DNA of 64,000 nt from Murinocardiopsis flavida (GCF_003014485.1 NZ_PYGA01000006.1:62001-126000), one strand, 5' to 3'. Shown: positions 24,112 through 34,350, counted from the stretch's first letter. The notes: generated by a model from the letters alone, not told the origin. Translations and numbers: made by a program.

Positions 24112-25842
24112 TCAGGGGGTGGGGTTTTGGGGGTTGGGGCGGCGGTGGAGGGTGATGGCGGTGATGAGGGCGGCGACGCCGAGGGCGGTGATGGCGAGTT
24201 CGGGGGCCGCGCCGAGGCGGGTGGCGGGGGTCAGGCCCGTCATGGCGGGGACCTCGGCGACGTGGACGGCCGGCTCGGCCTCAGGGGAGCGGTAGGAGAC
24301 GCCGCCGTCGGGGTCGACGACCGCGCTGATACCGCTGGTGGAGGCGACCACGGCCGGGCGGCCGTGCTCGACGGCGCGCAGCCGGGTGATGGCGAGCTGC
24401 TGGTCGGACTGGCCGGTGAAGTTGTAGTTCGCGTTGTTGGTGGGGACCGCGATGATCTGGCCGCCCGCCGCGACCGACTCGCGCACCGGGGCGTCGAACG
24501 CGACGTCGAAGCAGATCGCCGTGCCGATCGTGGTGCCGTTCAGCTCCAGCGCGCCGGGTTCGGTGCCGGGCACCGCGTCGCTGCCGACCTGGTCGAGGCG
24601 CGCGACGAGCTTGGCGAAGACGTCGCGGAACGGGACGTACTCGCCGAACGGCACCAGGTAGCGCTTCGTGTAGTGGTCGCCGGGCCCGGACTCGGGGTCC
24701 CACACGACGCTGCGGACCTCGCGGGTGCGGCCGCCGTCGGAGAAGCGGTTGGTGCCCATGAGCAGCGGCACGCCGATGTCGGCCGCTGCGTCGGAGACGA
24801 GCTTCGCCGCGCCGGGGTCGGCGTAGAGGTCGATGTCGCTGGCGTTCTCGGGCAGCAGCACCAGGTCGGGCCGTTCGACCTCGCCCGAGCGCACCTGGTC
24901 GGCGAGGGTGTGCACGCCGTCGACGTGGTTCTGGAGGACCTGCATGCGCTCGCCGCCGATGGCGACCTCGCCGACCCCGGGGACGTCGCCCTGCACGAGC
25001 GCGACCCGGGCGCGGTGGTCCGTCTGGGGGGCGAACAGCAGCGGTGCCGCAACGCCCACGGCGAGGATGGCGGCGACGCCGGCCGCGCAGTAGGCGCGCA
25101 GGGCCCACGGGCCGGGCCGGTGGGCGAGCAGGCCCGCCAGGCGGCCGCGCGGCGGCCCGGTGGACTGCCCCGCGGCGGACGGCGACCCGGCGGGCTGTCG
25201 GGGGGTGCGGCGGCCGGGGGCGAAGCTCAGGGCGAACGCGAGGAGCAGCGTGCCGCTCAGCGCCACCATGAAGGTCACCAGGGCCGAGGAGCCCCAGGCG
25301 GCGTACCCGGCGAAGGGGGTGTCGGGCTGGCTGAAGGCGAGCTTGCCCCAGGGGAACCCGCCCAGCGGGAACCGGGACCGCACCGCCTCCTGGGCCACCC
25401 ACAGCGCGGGCACCCAGAGGGTCCACCCGCGCAGCCGCAGTACGGCCGCCGACGCCATGGCGAGGAACACGAAGTAGGCGGCCTCGGCGGCGGCGATGAG
25501 CAGCCACACGTCGTTGCCGAAGATCTCCTGCCATTTCAGCAGCGGCACCATCAGGGCCGCGCCGGACAGCAGCCCCAGCCAGGCTGCGCGGCGCGCCCGC
25601 ACCCCGAGGACGGCGAAGGCCAGCAGCGCGGCGCTGAGCGGGGCGAGGAACCACAGCCCGTAGGGCGGGAGGGCGAACAACTGGGCCAGGCCGGAGCCCG
25701 CTGCGGCGAGGGCCCGCCAGAGTGTGTCGTGGCGGCCGAAGCGCCGCCCGGCGGGCGGCGGCAGCGGTGCGGGCGCCCCCTCGGGGCCGGGAATCTCCGG
25801 ACGTGTGTCCTCGGCTACCACGCGCGGCTCTCTTCCCTGCAT
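24112..25842 (-). CDS. lnt: Apolipoprotein N-acyltransferase
   Basis: 576 aa from ATG 25840-25842; a GTG one codon upstream is an alternative. About seven N-terminal hydrophobic segments, including the FALPPYGLWFLAPLSAAL region, precede a nitrilase-type catalytic domain. The catalytic triad is visible: Glu332 (LLPENASD), Lys393 (HYTKRYLVPFGEYVPFR) and Cys444 (GTAICFDV). Lnt transfers a third acyl chain to the N-terminal Cys of lipoproteins at the outer face of the membrane, which fits the many lipoproteins in this window. In other actinobacteria lnt is next to or fused with polyprenol-monophosphomannose synthase; that partner is not adjacent here. Confidence 0.93.
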   Translation of the reverse strand: MQGREPRVVAEDTRPEIPGPEGAPAPLPPPAGRRFGRHDTLWRALAAAGSGLAQLFALPPYGLWFLAPLSAALLAFAVLGVRARRAAWLGLLSGAALMVPLLKWQEIFGNDVWLLIAAAEAAYFVFLAMASAAVLRLRGWTLWVPALWVAQEAVRSRFPLGGFPWGKLAFSQPDTPFAGYAAWGSSALVTFMVALSGTLLLAFALSFAPGRRTPRQPAGSPSAAGQSTGPPRGRLAGLLAHRPGPWALRAYCAAGVAAILAVGVAAPLLFAPQTDHRARVALVQGDVPGVGEVAIGGERMQVLQNHVDGVHTLADQVRSGEVERPDLVLLPENASDIDLYADPGAAKLVSDAAADIGVPLLMGTNRFSDGGRTREVRSVVWDPESGPGDHYTKRYLVPFGEYVPFRDVFAKLVARLDQVGSDAVPGTEPGALELNGTTIGTAICFDVAFDAPVRESVAAGGQIIAVPTNNANYNFTGQSDQQLAITRLRAVEHGRPAVVASTSGISAVVDPDGGVSYRSPEAEPAVHVAEVPAMTGLTPATRLGAAPELAITALGVAALITAITLHRRPNPQNPTP

Positions 25843-26109
25843 CACAGACCCGGTCCGACCTTTGCAGCCTAATACCGGGCCGGCGCGGCCCCGCGCGGGG
25901 CCGGGCAGGGAAGGAGTCCATGGGGGGACGCGGAAAAGACCCGTTCACCCTTCGGACCGGCACCGTCTCGTCGGCGGCGAGCGCGGTAACCGTTGTCTAC
26001 TGGATGTCCGGGCCTTTTCCGGGTCCAACCCCCCGCCCGGTCGCGGCACCCCGGGCCTTCCCGCGCCGCCCGCCGCACCTGGTGCGTGGTGCGGCGTCCG
26101 ACGCGCGAC

Positions 26110-26146
26110 GGTCCGGACCGCTCAACCGGTCCGTCCAGTGCTGGAC
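26110..26146. repeat. Two close palindromes in the msiK leader
   Basis: GGTCCGGACC (26110-26119) is a perfect 10-bp palindrome and GTCCAG-TG-CTGGAC (26133-26146) a second dyad, with another GGTCCG between them at 26128-26133. The shared GGTCC/GTCC words give several alternative pairings, as in an operator cluster or structured RNA. Confidence 0.35.
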
Positions 26147-26246
26147 TGGCCTGTAGGTTACCGAGACTCCCCGCTCCGCGCCGCAACACTCGTCGGCCGT
26201 GTCGGCCTTGGGATGGTCCCGCAACGCGCGCGCGATGGGAGGGAAA

Positions 26247-26279
26247 GGCCAGGTAACCGTGCGTCAGGCTAACGCACCT
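26247..26279. repeat. Hairpin-forming inverted repeat in the msiK leader
   Basis: Inner arms GTGCGT (26257-26262) and ACGCAC (26270-26275) around a 7-nt loop, extended by CCAG (26247-26250) and CTGG (26276-26279) across an internal bulge. It would fold on either strand. Function unknown. Confidence 0.35.
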
Positions 26280-26607
26280 GGCAATGCGATGCCAGCCCGG
26301 CGCCGCGCGCCTCCGAAGGCCGTTTCCCGCCTTTTGCCGAACGGCGCCGCGGGCGCCCGCGCGCCCCCGCATCCCCCTGATCGGTTCCGTGATCGACCGA
26401 TCAGCGAAGTGATCAGCGGACGACGGCATCGCGGAGATCTCGGGCCATTTTTCCGCATCGCGGACGAACGGCGATCGAAAGTCGGCAAAGCCTCGACAAA
26501 ACGGTCGGATATGGTGTTCGATAAGGCCAGTTCATCGATTAGAAGCGATCACCGATCGAAAACACGCGTCGGCCCCCCCGGGTCCGGCCGCACAGGAGAT
26601 GTGACCC

Positions 26608-27822
26608 ATGGCGAAAATCGTCCTCGAAGACGTCGACAAGGTGTACGCGGGCAACGTCAAAGCCGTCGACGCGCTCAACCTGGAGATCGAGCACGGCGAG
26701 TTCATGGTGCTCGTCGGCCCCTCCGGCTGCGGCAAGTCCACCGCGCTGCGCATGATCGCCGGACTTGAGGAGATCACCGGCGGCACCCTCTACATCGGCG
26801 AGAACGTCGTCAACGACCGCCCGCCGAAAGACCGCGACATCGCCATGGTCTTCCAGAACTACGCGCTCTACCCGCACATGACCGTCGAGCAGAACCTCGC
26901 CTTCGGCCTGAAGCTGCGCAAGACCCCCAAGGCCGAGATCGAGCGCCGGGTCAAGGAGGCCGCGGGCATGCTCGGCCTGGAGCCCTACCTCAAGCGCAAG
27001 CCCGCCGCGCTGTCCGGCGGCCAGCGCCAGCGCGTCGCCATGGGCCGCGCGATCGTCCGCGAGCCGCAGGCGTTCCTCATGGACGAGCCGCTGTCCAACC
27101 TCGACGCCAAGCTGCGCGTGCAGATGCGCGCCTCGCTGAACCAGCTCCACGAGCGCCTGGGCGTCACGACCGTCTACGTCACGCACGACCAGATCGAGGC
27201 CATGACCCTGGGCGACCGGGTCGCCGTGCTGCGCGACGGCAAGCTCCAGCAGGTCGACACCCCGAAGAACCTGTTCGACAACCCCAAGAACCTCTTCGTC
27301 GCCGGGTTCATCGGCTCCCCCGCCATGAACTTCGTCGAAGCCCAGTTGGAGAAGGACGGCGACGCCGGCAAGCTCTCGTTCGCCGGGCACACCCTGCCCG
27401 TTCCGGCCGAGACCATCACCGAGCGCCCCGCGCTGCGCGAGTACTTCGGCAAGAAGATCGTCCTCGGCATCCGCCCCTCCGACTTCGACGACGCCGCGCT
27501 CGCCTCGCACAACTCGGGGACCATGGAGATCACCGCCGATGTCACCGAGGAGCTCGGCACCGAGATCAACGTCATCTTCACGATCGACGCCCCGCCGCTC
27601 CAGCACGAGGACGCCGCGGCCCTGGCCGCCGACGCCGCCGACGGCGAGGAGGACGCCGCGAGCGCGGCCCTGCCGCTGTCGGGCGACAAGTCCATCTTCA
27701 CCGCGCGGGTGAACCCCCGCAGCTCGGTGCGGCCCGGCCAGACCCTGAAGCTCGCCATCGACGCCAGCCAGCTGCACTACTTCGACACCGAGAGCGGCAA
27801 GTCGATCGGCTACCACGACTGA
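26608..27822 (+). CDS. msiK: Sugar ABC transporter ATP-binding protein (MsiK/UgpC type), stand-alone
   Basis: A 404-aa ATPase with Shine-Dalgarno AGGAG in the leader. Walker [10 protein letters not shown] at 36-44, Q-loop in [12 protein letters not shown], signature LSGGQRQRV at 134-142, Walker [16 protein letters not shown]-loop THDQ. The C-terminal 160 residues are the MalK-type regulatory beta-barrel. It is monocistronic, flanked by a long leader and a strong terminator. In Streptomyces, MsiK energises many sugar importers that lack ATPases; two importers in this window (20815-24034 and 44494-47671) lack one and are candidate clients. The symbol reflects type and context rather than proven function. 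Confidence 0.88.
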   Translation: MAKIVLEDVDKVYAGNVKAVDALNLEIEHGEFMVLVGPSGCGKSTALRMIAGLEEITGGTLYIGENVVNDRPPKDRDIAMVFQNYALYPHMTVEQNLAFGLKLRKTPKAEIERRVKEAAGMLGLEPYLKRKPAALSGGQRQRVAMGRAIVREPQAFLMDEPLSNLDAKLRVQMRASLNQLHERLGVTTVYVTHDQIEAMTLGDRVAVLRDGKLQQVDTPKNLFDNPKNLFVAGFIGSPAMNFVEAQLEKDGDAGKLSFAGHTLPVPAETITERPALREYFGKKIVLGIRPSDFDDAALASHNSGTMEITADVTEELGTEINVIFTIDAPPLQHEDAAALAADAADGEEDAASAALPLSGDKSIFTARVNPRSSVRPGQTLKLAIDASQLHYFDTESGKSIGYHD

Positions 27823-27843
27823 TCGACCCCCACTCGCAACGCC

Positions 27844-27885
27844 GAGAGGGCGGGTGCGGCGCACCGGCGCCGCACCCGCCCTCTC
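27844..27885. terminator. Strong bidirectional hairpin terminator
   Basis: A perfect 19-bp stem (27844-27862 and 27867-27885) with loop ACCG, between the convergent msiK-type ATPase and permease genes. Arms begin GAGAGGGCGGG and end CCCGCCCTCTC. No long U-tract on the plus strand, but TTTC-containing octamers follow directly. Suitable to stop transcription from both sides. Confidence 0.75.
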
Positions 27886-27930
27886 GTGCTTTCGTGCTTT
27901 CGGGCTTTCGGGCTTTCGGGCTTTCGGGCT
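27886..27930. repeat. Tandem octamer repeat next to the terminator
   Basis: Five and a half direct repeats of an 8-bp unit: two of GTGCTTTC followed by three of GGGCTTTC and a partial GGGCT, running from the foot of the terminator stem into the stop codon of the permease gene (CTA at 27929-27931). Perfect short tandem repeats of this kind are rare in the rest of the window and are prone to slippage. Confidence 0.85.
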
Positions 27931-28882
27931 ACTTCACCGCGCCGGCCATGACCCCCTGCACGAAGTAGCGCTGGAACGCGAAGAACACGATCAGCGGCAC
28001 GATCATCGACAGGAACGCGCCCGCCGAGATCACGTCGATGTTCGCGCCGAACTGGCGCATCTCCGACTGGAGCGCCCGCGTCATGGGCTGGCTGGTCTGG
28101 TCGGCGAACACCAGGGCCACCAGCAGGTCGTTCCACACCCACAGGAACTGGAAGATCGCCAGCGAGGCGATCGCCGGCCCGCCCAGCGGCAGGATGACCC
28201 TGCGGAAGATGGTGAACTCCTTGCCGCCGTCCATCCGCGCCGCCTCCAGCAGGTCGCGCGGGATCGCGGCGAAGAAGTTGCGCAGCAGGAAGATCGCGAA
28301 CGGCAGCCCGAACCCCACGTGGAACAGCACCACGCTGACTATGTTGCCGAAGATGCCCAGCGCACCGTAGATCTGCGCGATGGGCACCAGCGCGACCTGC
28401 AACGGGACCACGAGCAGCCCCACGACCCCGAGGAACAGCCAGTCGCGGCCGGGGAACTCCAGCCACGCGAACGCGTAGGCGGCGAGCGCCGCGATCACCA
28501 CGATGATGACGGTCGCGGGCACCGTGATCAGGATCGTGTTCCAGAACGACCCGGTGAACGCCTCGTTGTCGAGGAGGTTCGCGTAGTTCTCCAAGGTGAT
28601 CTGCGAGGGCGACGCCAGCGCCGTCCACCACCCCGCCGCCGCGTTGTCCTGCGGCGAGCGCAGGCTCGCGATGAACAGCCCCAGGGTCGGCACCAGCCAG
28701 AACAGCGCCAGCAGCACCAGGACCACCTGGACGGCGCCCGACCCCAGCCGGCCGACGATGCGCGAACCCACCGAGCGGCGCGGCGCGCCCTCGCCGACAC
28801 CCGCACCGCCCGCTCCCGGGGCCGGTGCCGTTCCCGGCGCCGTTCCCTGCCCGGCCGCCTCCGGTACGCCGTCTCCGCTCAT
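27929..28882 (-). CDS. Sugar ABC transporter permease (MalG type)
   Basis: 317 aa from ATG 28880-28882; an in-frame GTG at 28888 is the alternative. A 50-residue Gly/Ala/Pro-rich N-terminus precedes six transmembrane segments. EAA motif EAARMDGGKEFTIFRRVILPL near 205-225 and terminal QGVMAGAVK are typical. Last gene of the leftward operon with ATPase 31686, binding protein 30380 and permease 28974. The TAG stop abuts a tandem octamer repeat and the terminator. Confidence 0.9.
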   Translation of the reverse strand: MSGDGVPEAAGQGTAPGTAPAPGAGGAGVGEGAPRRSVGSRIVGRLGSGAVQVVLVLLALFWLVPTLGLFIASLRSPQDNAAAGWWTALASPSQITLENYANLLDNEAFTGSFWNTILITVPATVIIVVIAALAAYAFAWLEFPGRDWLFLGVVGLLVVPLQVALVPIAQIYGALGIFGNIVSVVLFHVGFGLPFAIFLLRNFFAAIPRDLLEAARMDGGKEFTIFRRVILPLGGPAIASLAIFQFLWVWNDLLVALVFADQTSQPMTRALQSEMRQFGANIDVISAGAFLSMIVPLIVFFAFQRYFVQGVMAGAVK

Positions 28883-28973
28883 GCGCACTCACCACCCCTG
28901 ACTCGCCGTACGGGCACCCGGCACGCGCCCCGCGGACGCTGCCGCGGCGCGGTGCCCCCGCGCCGCCCCGGGC

Positions 28974-30338
28974 TCATGAGTTCTCCTGGCGGAACCGCCG
29001 GATCTGGAAGATCATCGCGGGGATCACCAGCAGCAGCAGGAACACCGCGAGCGCGCTGCCGAGCCCCTGGTCGTTGGCGCCGCCGAAGGACACCCGCCAC
29101 ATCTCCAGCGCGAGCACGTTGGCGTCGGACTGGACCGACCCCGGCGCGATGATGAACACCAGGTCGAAGATCTTCAGCACGTAGATCATCAGGGTGACGA
29201 AGACGACGAGCAGCACCGGCGACAGCAGCGGCACCGTGACCCGCCGGAACACCTGCCACTCCGTCCCGCCGTCGACCCGTGCGGCCTCCAGCGCCTCGCG
29301 CGGGATCGCGGCGAGCCCCGCGGCGATGAGGACCATCGCGAAGCCCGCCCACACCCACAGGTACGCGCCGATGATGGACGGCGTGATGAGGGCCGGGCCC
29401 AGCCACGTGACCCCGTTGTAGGGCTCGGTGAAGTTGCGCGCGCTCAGCCGGATCTCGTACGCGCCGCCGCCGACCCCGTCGAGGGTGAAGGTGCCGTCGG
29501 CGCGGGTCGTGGTGGTCGCCGCCACCTCGCCGTCGCGCACGGCCTGCACCTCCATCGCGGGCAGGCCCGTCTCTGCGCCGTCCAGATCGCCCTCGGTGCC
29601 GCCTCCGCCGCGGGTGAAGTCGAGCCACACCGTCCCGGTGACGGCGCCGTCCTTCGCTTCGGGTTCGGCGGCCTTCTCCGTGCCGTCGGGCAGGGTGTCG
29701 TTGGGCACCCCCACCAGCGGCAGCAGGACGGTGTCGCCCGCCGAGGCGGGCTCGCCCAGTGCCAGGCCGCCGCCGTCCGCCTCGGCGAGGGGCGACTCCG
29801 GGCGCGGGCGGGCGTCGGGGTAGGACGCCGCGGGCGCGACGGTGTCGCGGACGGAGGTGATGACCGCGTTGGCCATCCCCCGGTCGGGGTCCTGCTCGTA
29901 GACCAGCCGGAAGATCACGCCGGAGGCCAGGAAGGAGATGGCCATCGGCATGAACACGACGATCTTGAACGCGGTGGACCACCGGATCCGCTCGGTGAGC
30001 ACCGCGAAGAGCAGGCCGACCACGGTCACCAGCGTGGGCGCCACGACCAGCCAGACGACGTTGTTGCGCAGCGCGATGAACGTCGACTCGCTGGCGAACA
30101 TGGCCGCGTAGTTGCCGAGGCCGACGAACACCAGGCCGTCGGCGTCCCACAGGCTGCGGTAGACCGAGAACACGATCGGATACACCATGTACGCGCCGAG
30201 GAACACCAGCGCGGGCAGCAGGAACACCGCCGCCAGCCAGGAGGGCGGGCCCAGGCGGCCCGACCCTCCCGTGGCGGCGGCACCGGCGGCGCCCGCGCCG
30301 CGCTCCGGCGCGTCCGCGGGATCCCCAGTGGTCGCCAT
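28974..30338 (-). CDS. Sugar ABC transporter permease (MalF type) with large extracytoplasmic insert
   Basis: 454 aa from ATG 30336-30338 with GGGAGGG upstream, about 150 residues longer than the usual MalF-type permease. TM1-3 occupy about 34-145 and TM4-6 from about 314 onward, with the EAA motif EALEAARVDGGTEWQVF at 348-364. Residues about 148-312 form an extra loop facing outside. Its middle, 233-302, reads as a beta-sandwich with the pattern ETGLPAMEVQAVRDGEVAAT, TRADGTFTLDGVGGGAYEIRL, resembling carboxypeptidase-regulatory/Cna-B-like domains. E. coli MalF also has a large P2 loop in this position that grips the binding protein, so the insert probably contacts the 30380 lipoprotein. The flanks (150-232) are Pro/Glu/Ala-rich linkers. 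Confidence 0.88.
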   Translation of the reverse strand: MATTGDPADAPERGAGAAGAAATGGSGRLGPPSWLAAVFLLPALVFLGAYMVYPIVFSVYRSLWDADGLVFVGLGNYAAMFASESTFIALRNNVVWLVVAPTLVTVVGLLFAVLTERIRWSTAFKIVVFMPMAISFLASGVIFRLVYEQDPDRGMANAVITSVRDTVAPAASYPDARPRPESPLAEADGGGLALGEPASAGDTVLLPLVGVPNDTLPDGTEKAAEPEAKDGAVTGTVWLDFTRGGGGTEGDLDGAETGLPAMEVQAVRDGEVAATTTTRADGTFTLDGVGGGAYEIRLSARNFTEPYNGVTWLGPALITPSIIGAYLWVWAGFAMVLIAAGLAAIPREALEAARVDGGTEWQVFRRVTVPLLSPVLLVVFVTLMIYVLKIFDLVFIIAPGSVQSDANVLALEMWRVSFGGANDQGLGSALAVFLLLLVIPAMIFQIRRFRQENS

Positions 30339-30379
30339 CGGACCCTCCCTCTCGATTCGGGGCTCGCCCCGCGGCCGGC

Positions 30380-31685
30380 TCAGGAGTCGGCGGCCGCCGC
30401 CGACTTCTCCAGTGCCTCGGCCGTGCCCTTGGCGTCGCCGGGGTCGCGCAGGTAGTCCTGGAGCGCCGCCCACATGCCCTTGCCCTCGGTGCCGCCGAAC
30501 GCGCTGGGCACCTGGTCGGACAGGTCGTAGCGGACGTTGTCGCCGGCGTCCAAAATGGTCTGGGCGAGGTCCTTGGTGGTCTTGTCGGCGTAGGCGCCGG
30601 CCTCGACCTCGCTGTTCGCAGACAGGTAGCCGCCCAGCCCGGCCCACGTGGTCCCGGCCTCGGGTGAGGCGAGGTAGGCGAGCAGCTCCTGGGTACCCTT
30701 CTTCTCGCTCATCCCCGCCGCGATGTCGCCGCCGACGACCACCGGCGCGTCGTCGCCGACCGCGGGGAACGGGAAGGTGAGCGCGTCCTCGCCGACCGTC
30801 GACCCGGCCTCGGCGACGCTCGCCGCGACGAAGTCCGCCTCCATCACCATGGCGGCCTTCTGCTGGCCGTACACCTGGGTGACGCAGGTCGGGAAGTCGG
30901 TCTGCACCGCGCCCTTGGCGCCGCCGGCCATCATGGTCTTCTCGCCCCACACGTCGGCGAGGGTCTCCAGCGCCTTGACGACGCTGGGGTCGGTCCACTT
31001 GATCTCGTGCGCGACGAGCTGGTCGTACTTCTCCGGCCCGGCCTGGGACAGATAGACGTTCTCGAACCAGTCGGTGAGGGTCCAGCCCGATGCGCCGCAC
31101 ATGGCGAACGGGGTGATCCCCGCGTCCGACAGCGTGCCCGAGACCTCGCCGGTGAGGTCCTTCCAGGTGGCGGGGGCCTCGACCCCGGCCTCGTCGAAGG
31201 CGTCTGGCCGGTACCAGACGATGGACTTGTGCGCGGCCTTGATCAGGATGCCGTAGGGCTCGCCCTCGACCGAGCCGAGCTCCTTCCAGTAGTCGCTGTA
31301 GTTGTCGTCCAGCGCCTTCGCCGCGTCGCCCTCCAGGGGCACCAGGGCGTCCTTCCCGGCGTACTCGGCGAGCAGCCCGGGCTGGGGCAGGATGGCGACG
31401 TCGGGCGCCTCCCCCGCCTCGATCTTGGGCCCGAGGTAGGCGCCGGTGTCCTCACCGGTCGACTCGTAGGAGACCTTCGCGCCGGTGTCCTTCTCGAACG
31501 CGTCGAGGACCTTCTCGAAGTTCTCTTGCTCGACCCCGGTCCACTTCGCGGCGACCTGCAACTCGACGCCGTCGAGGGCGCCGCCGCCCCCGTTGCCGCC
31601 CGATCCGCCCCCGGGCGCGCACCCCGACGCCGCCAGGGCGCCCGCGGCTGCGACGGCGATCACGCCGCGAACGCTCCGCCACTGT

Positions 31686-31693
<8 letters not shown>
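30380..31693 (-). CDS. Sugar ABC transporter substrate-binding lipoprotein
   Basis: A 437-aa lipoprotein with lipobox AASGC (Cys25), a Gly-rich linker, and a family-1 sugar-binding fold: EKVLDAFEKDTGAKVSYES, PDVAILPQPGLLAEYA, KAAHKSIVWYRPDAFDEAGVEAPATWKDL. It resembles alpha-glucoside-binding (AglE-type) proteins, but the ligand cannot be fixed. It overlaps the end of the ATPase gene by 8 bp, so translation is coupled. A small hairpin (CGGGGC-TC-GCCCCG, 30358-30371) follows its stop and may protect the upstream mRNA, raising binding-protein levels over the permeases. Confidence 0.88.
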
Positions 31694-32927
<1,234 letters not shown>

Positions 32928-32980
32928 GATCCGTCTCCCCGCCTCGGCCGCGAAACGCTGAGTGAGCACCGTTCACCACT

Positions 32981-32996
32981 GTGCGACAGGTCACAC
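32981..32996. promoter_or_regulatory. Imperfect palindrome upstream of the sugar ABC operon
   Basis: GTGCGAC and GTCACAC around AG form a 16-bp dyad with one mismatch, 54 bp before the ATPase start codon. It is the best operator candidate in a 271-bp gap (32928-33198) that has no gene. No cognate regulator is nearby. Confidence 0.35.
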
Positions 32997-33198
32997 TCCC
33001 TGTTGTACGAGGGACGTTATCGCGGCGGCACGGCCGGAAAGTGGCTTTATCCGATTACGGTTCGGCATAGTCGATGCGGTTTTATCCCACATGTGCCGGA
33101 TGTTCTTCATGCGGCTTTTGTGCCGCCGGGTGGCCGGTAGCGGCCGCACCCGCAGGCCCCCGCCGCACGGCCGCGCGGGAGGGCCCCCGGACCGGGCT

Positions 33199-34350
33199 TC
33201 AGCCCGGCTCGCCCAGGCGGCGGGCGATCACCATGCGCTGGACCTGGTTGGTGCCCTCGACGATCTGGAGGACCTTGGCCTCGCGCATCAGGCGCTCGGC
33301 CGGGAAGTCGCGCGTGTAGCCGTTGCCGCCGAGGACCTGGACGGCGTCGGTGGTGACGGCCATGGCGGCGTCGCTGGCGAACAGCTTCGCCATGGCGGCC
33401 TGGGTGCCGAAGGGCCGGCCGGCGTCGCGGCGCCGGGCCGCCGCCAGGTACAGGGCGCGGGCCGCCTCGACCTTGGTGGCCATGTCGGCGAGCAGGAAAC
33501 CGAGCCCCTGGTGCTCGCCGATGGGCCGGCCGAACTGGGTCCGCTCGCGCGCGTACCCGGCGGCGAGGTCGAGCGCAGCCTGGGCGACGCCGACCGCGCA
33601 GGCGGCGATGCCCAGCCGCCCGGAGTCGAGCGCGGCGAGCGCGATGGCGAAGCCCTGCCCCTCGGCGCCGATCCGGCTGCCGGGCGGCAGGTGCGCGTCC
33701 TCGAAGCGCATGGCGGCGGTCGGCGAGGACCGCATGCCCATCTTGTGCTCGGGCGGGGCCGCGCTGACACCGGGGGTGGCGGCGGGCACGTGCAGGCAGG
33801 TGATGCCGGCCGGGCCGGCGGCGCCGGTGCGGGCGAACAGCGTGTAGAAGTCGGCGGCGCCGCCGTGGGTGATCCAGGACTTGGCGCCGTTGACACGGTA
33901 CCCGCCGCCGGGGTCGGCCGCGGCGCGGGTGGACAGGGCCGCCGCGTCGGAGCCCGCGTGGGCCTCCGACAGGCAGTAGGCGCCCAGCAGCGACCCGCCG
34001 AGCAGGTCGGGCAGCAGCTCCGCGCGCTGGGCGTCGGTGCCGTACCCGGCGACGGGGAAGCAGGAGAGGGTGTGCACGCTCATGCCGAGGCCCACGGCCA
34101 GCCATGCGCCCGCGAGCTCCTCGATGACCTGCAAGTAGACCTCGTAGGGCTGCTCGCCGCCGCCGTAATCGGCCGGGTAGGGCAGGCCGAGCAGCCCGGC
34201 CGCGCCGAGGCGGGCGAAGACCTCACGGGGGAAGACGCCGTCCTCCTCGTCGGCCGCCGCGCGCGGCGCGACCTCCTTCGCCGCCATCTCCCTGGTGAGG
34301 TCGAGCAGGTCGGCGGCCTCGCTGGTGGGGAGCGCGCGTTCCACTGCCAT
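33199..34350 (-). CDS. Acyl-CoA dehydrogenase
   Basis: 383 aa from ATG 34348-34350, with GAGGTGAT correctly spaced upstream. Standard three-domain layout: N-terminal helices, the FAD/substrate motif CLSEAHAGSDAAAL, NGAKSWITHGG, and the C-terminal FGRPIGEHQGLGFLLADMATKVEAAR, QVLGGNGYTRDFPAERLMREAKVLQIVEGTNQVQR. The catalytic base Glu is in the QIVEGTN segment. Oxidises an acyl-CoA to the 2,3-enoyl-CoA with electron transfer to ETF; short/branched chains are most likely by type. No beta-oxidation partners adjacent. Confidence 0.92.
   Translation of the reverse strand: MAVERALPTSEAADLLDLTREMAAKEVAPRAAADEEDGVFPREVFARLGAAGLLGLPYPADYGGGEQPYEVYLQVIEELAGAWLAVGLGMSVHTLSCFPVAGYGTDAQRAELLPDLLGGSLLGAYCLSEAHAGSDAAALSTRAAADPGGGYRVNGAKSWITHGGAADFYTLFARTGAAGPAGITCLHVPAATPGVSAAPPEHKMGMRSSPTAAMRFEDAHLPPGSRIGAEGQGFAIALAALDSGRLGIAACAVGVAQAALDLAAGYARERTQFGRPIGEHQGLGFLLADMATKVEAARALYLAAARRRDAGRPFGTQAAMAKLFASDAAMAVTTDAVQVLGGNGYTRDFPAERLMREAKVLQIVEGTNQVQRMVIARRLGEPG

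Larger units (their letters stand above)
25843..26607. other. Long intergenic leader of the MsiK-type ATPase gene, no gene seen
   Basis: A 765-bp gap, the longest in the window. Open frames through it are Arg/Pro-rich and lack ribosome-binding sites. It contains several inverted repeats (26110-26146 and 26247-26279) and becomes AT-rich over the last 230 bp, where repeated GATC-containing words (for instance CGATCGAAA at 26472 and TCACCGATCGAAAA at 26549-26562) and a TCGACA-like -35 (26493-26498) suggest promoter elements for the gene at 26608. A structured leader or small RNA is possible but not demonstrated. Confidence 0.5.

Noticed and set aside
25869-26429. Open frames in the long msiK leader considered as a gene
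   Set aside because: Composition is Arg/Pro/Gly-rich, no start signal and no recognisable domain; palindromes occur inside.
27886-27930. Tandem octamers considered as a CRISPR-like array
   Set aside because: The units are contiguous 8-mers with no spacers and no cas genes nearby; a simple tandem repeat fits better.
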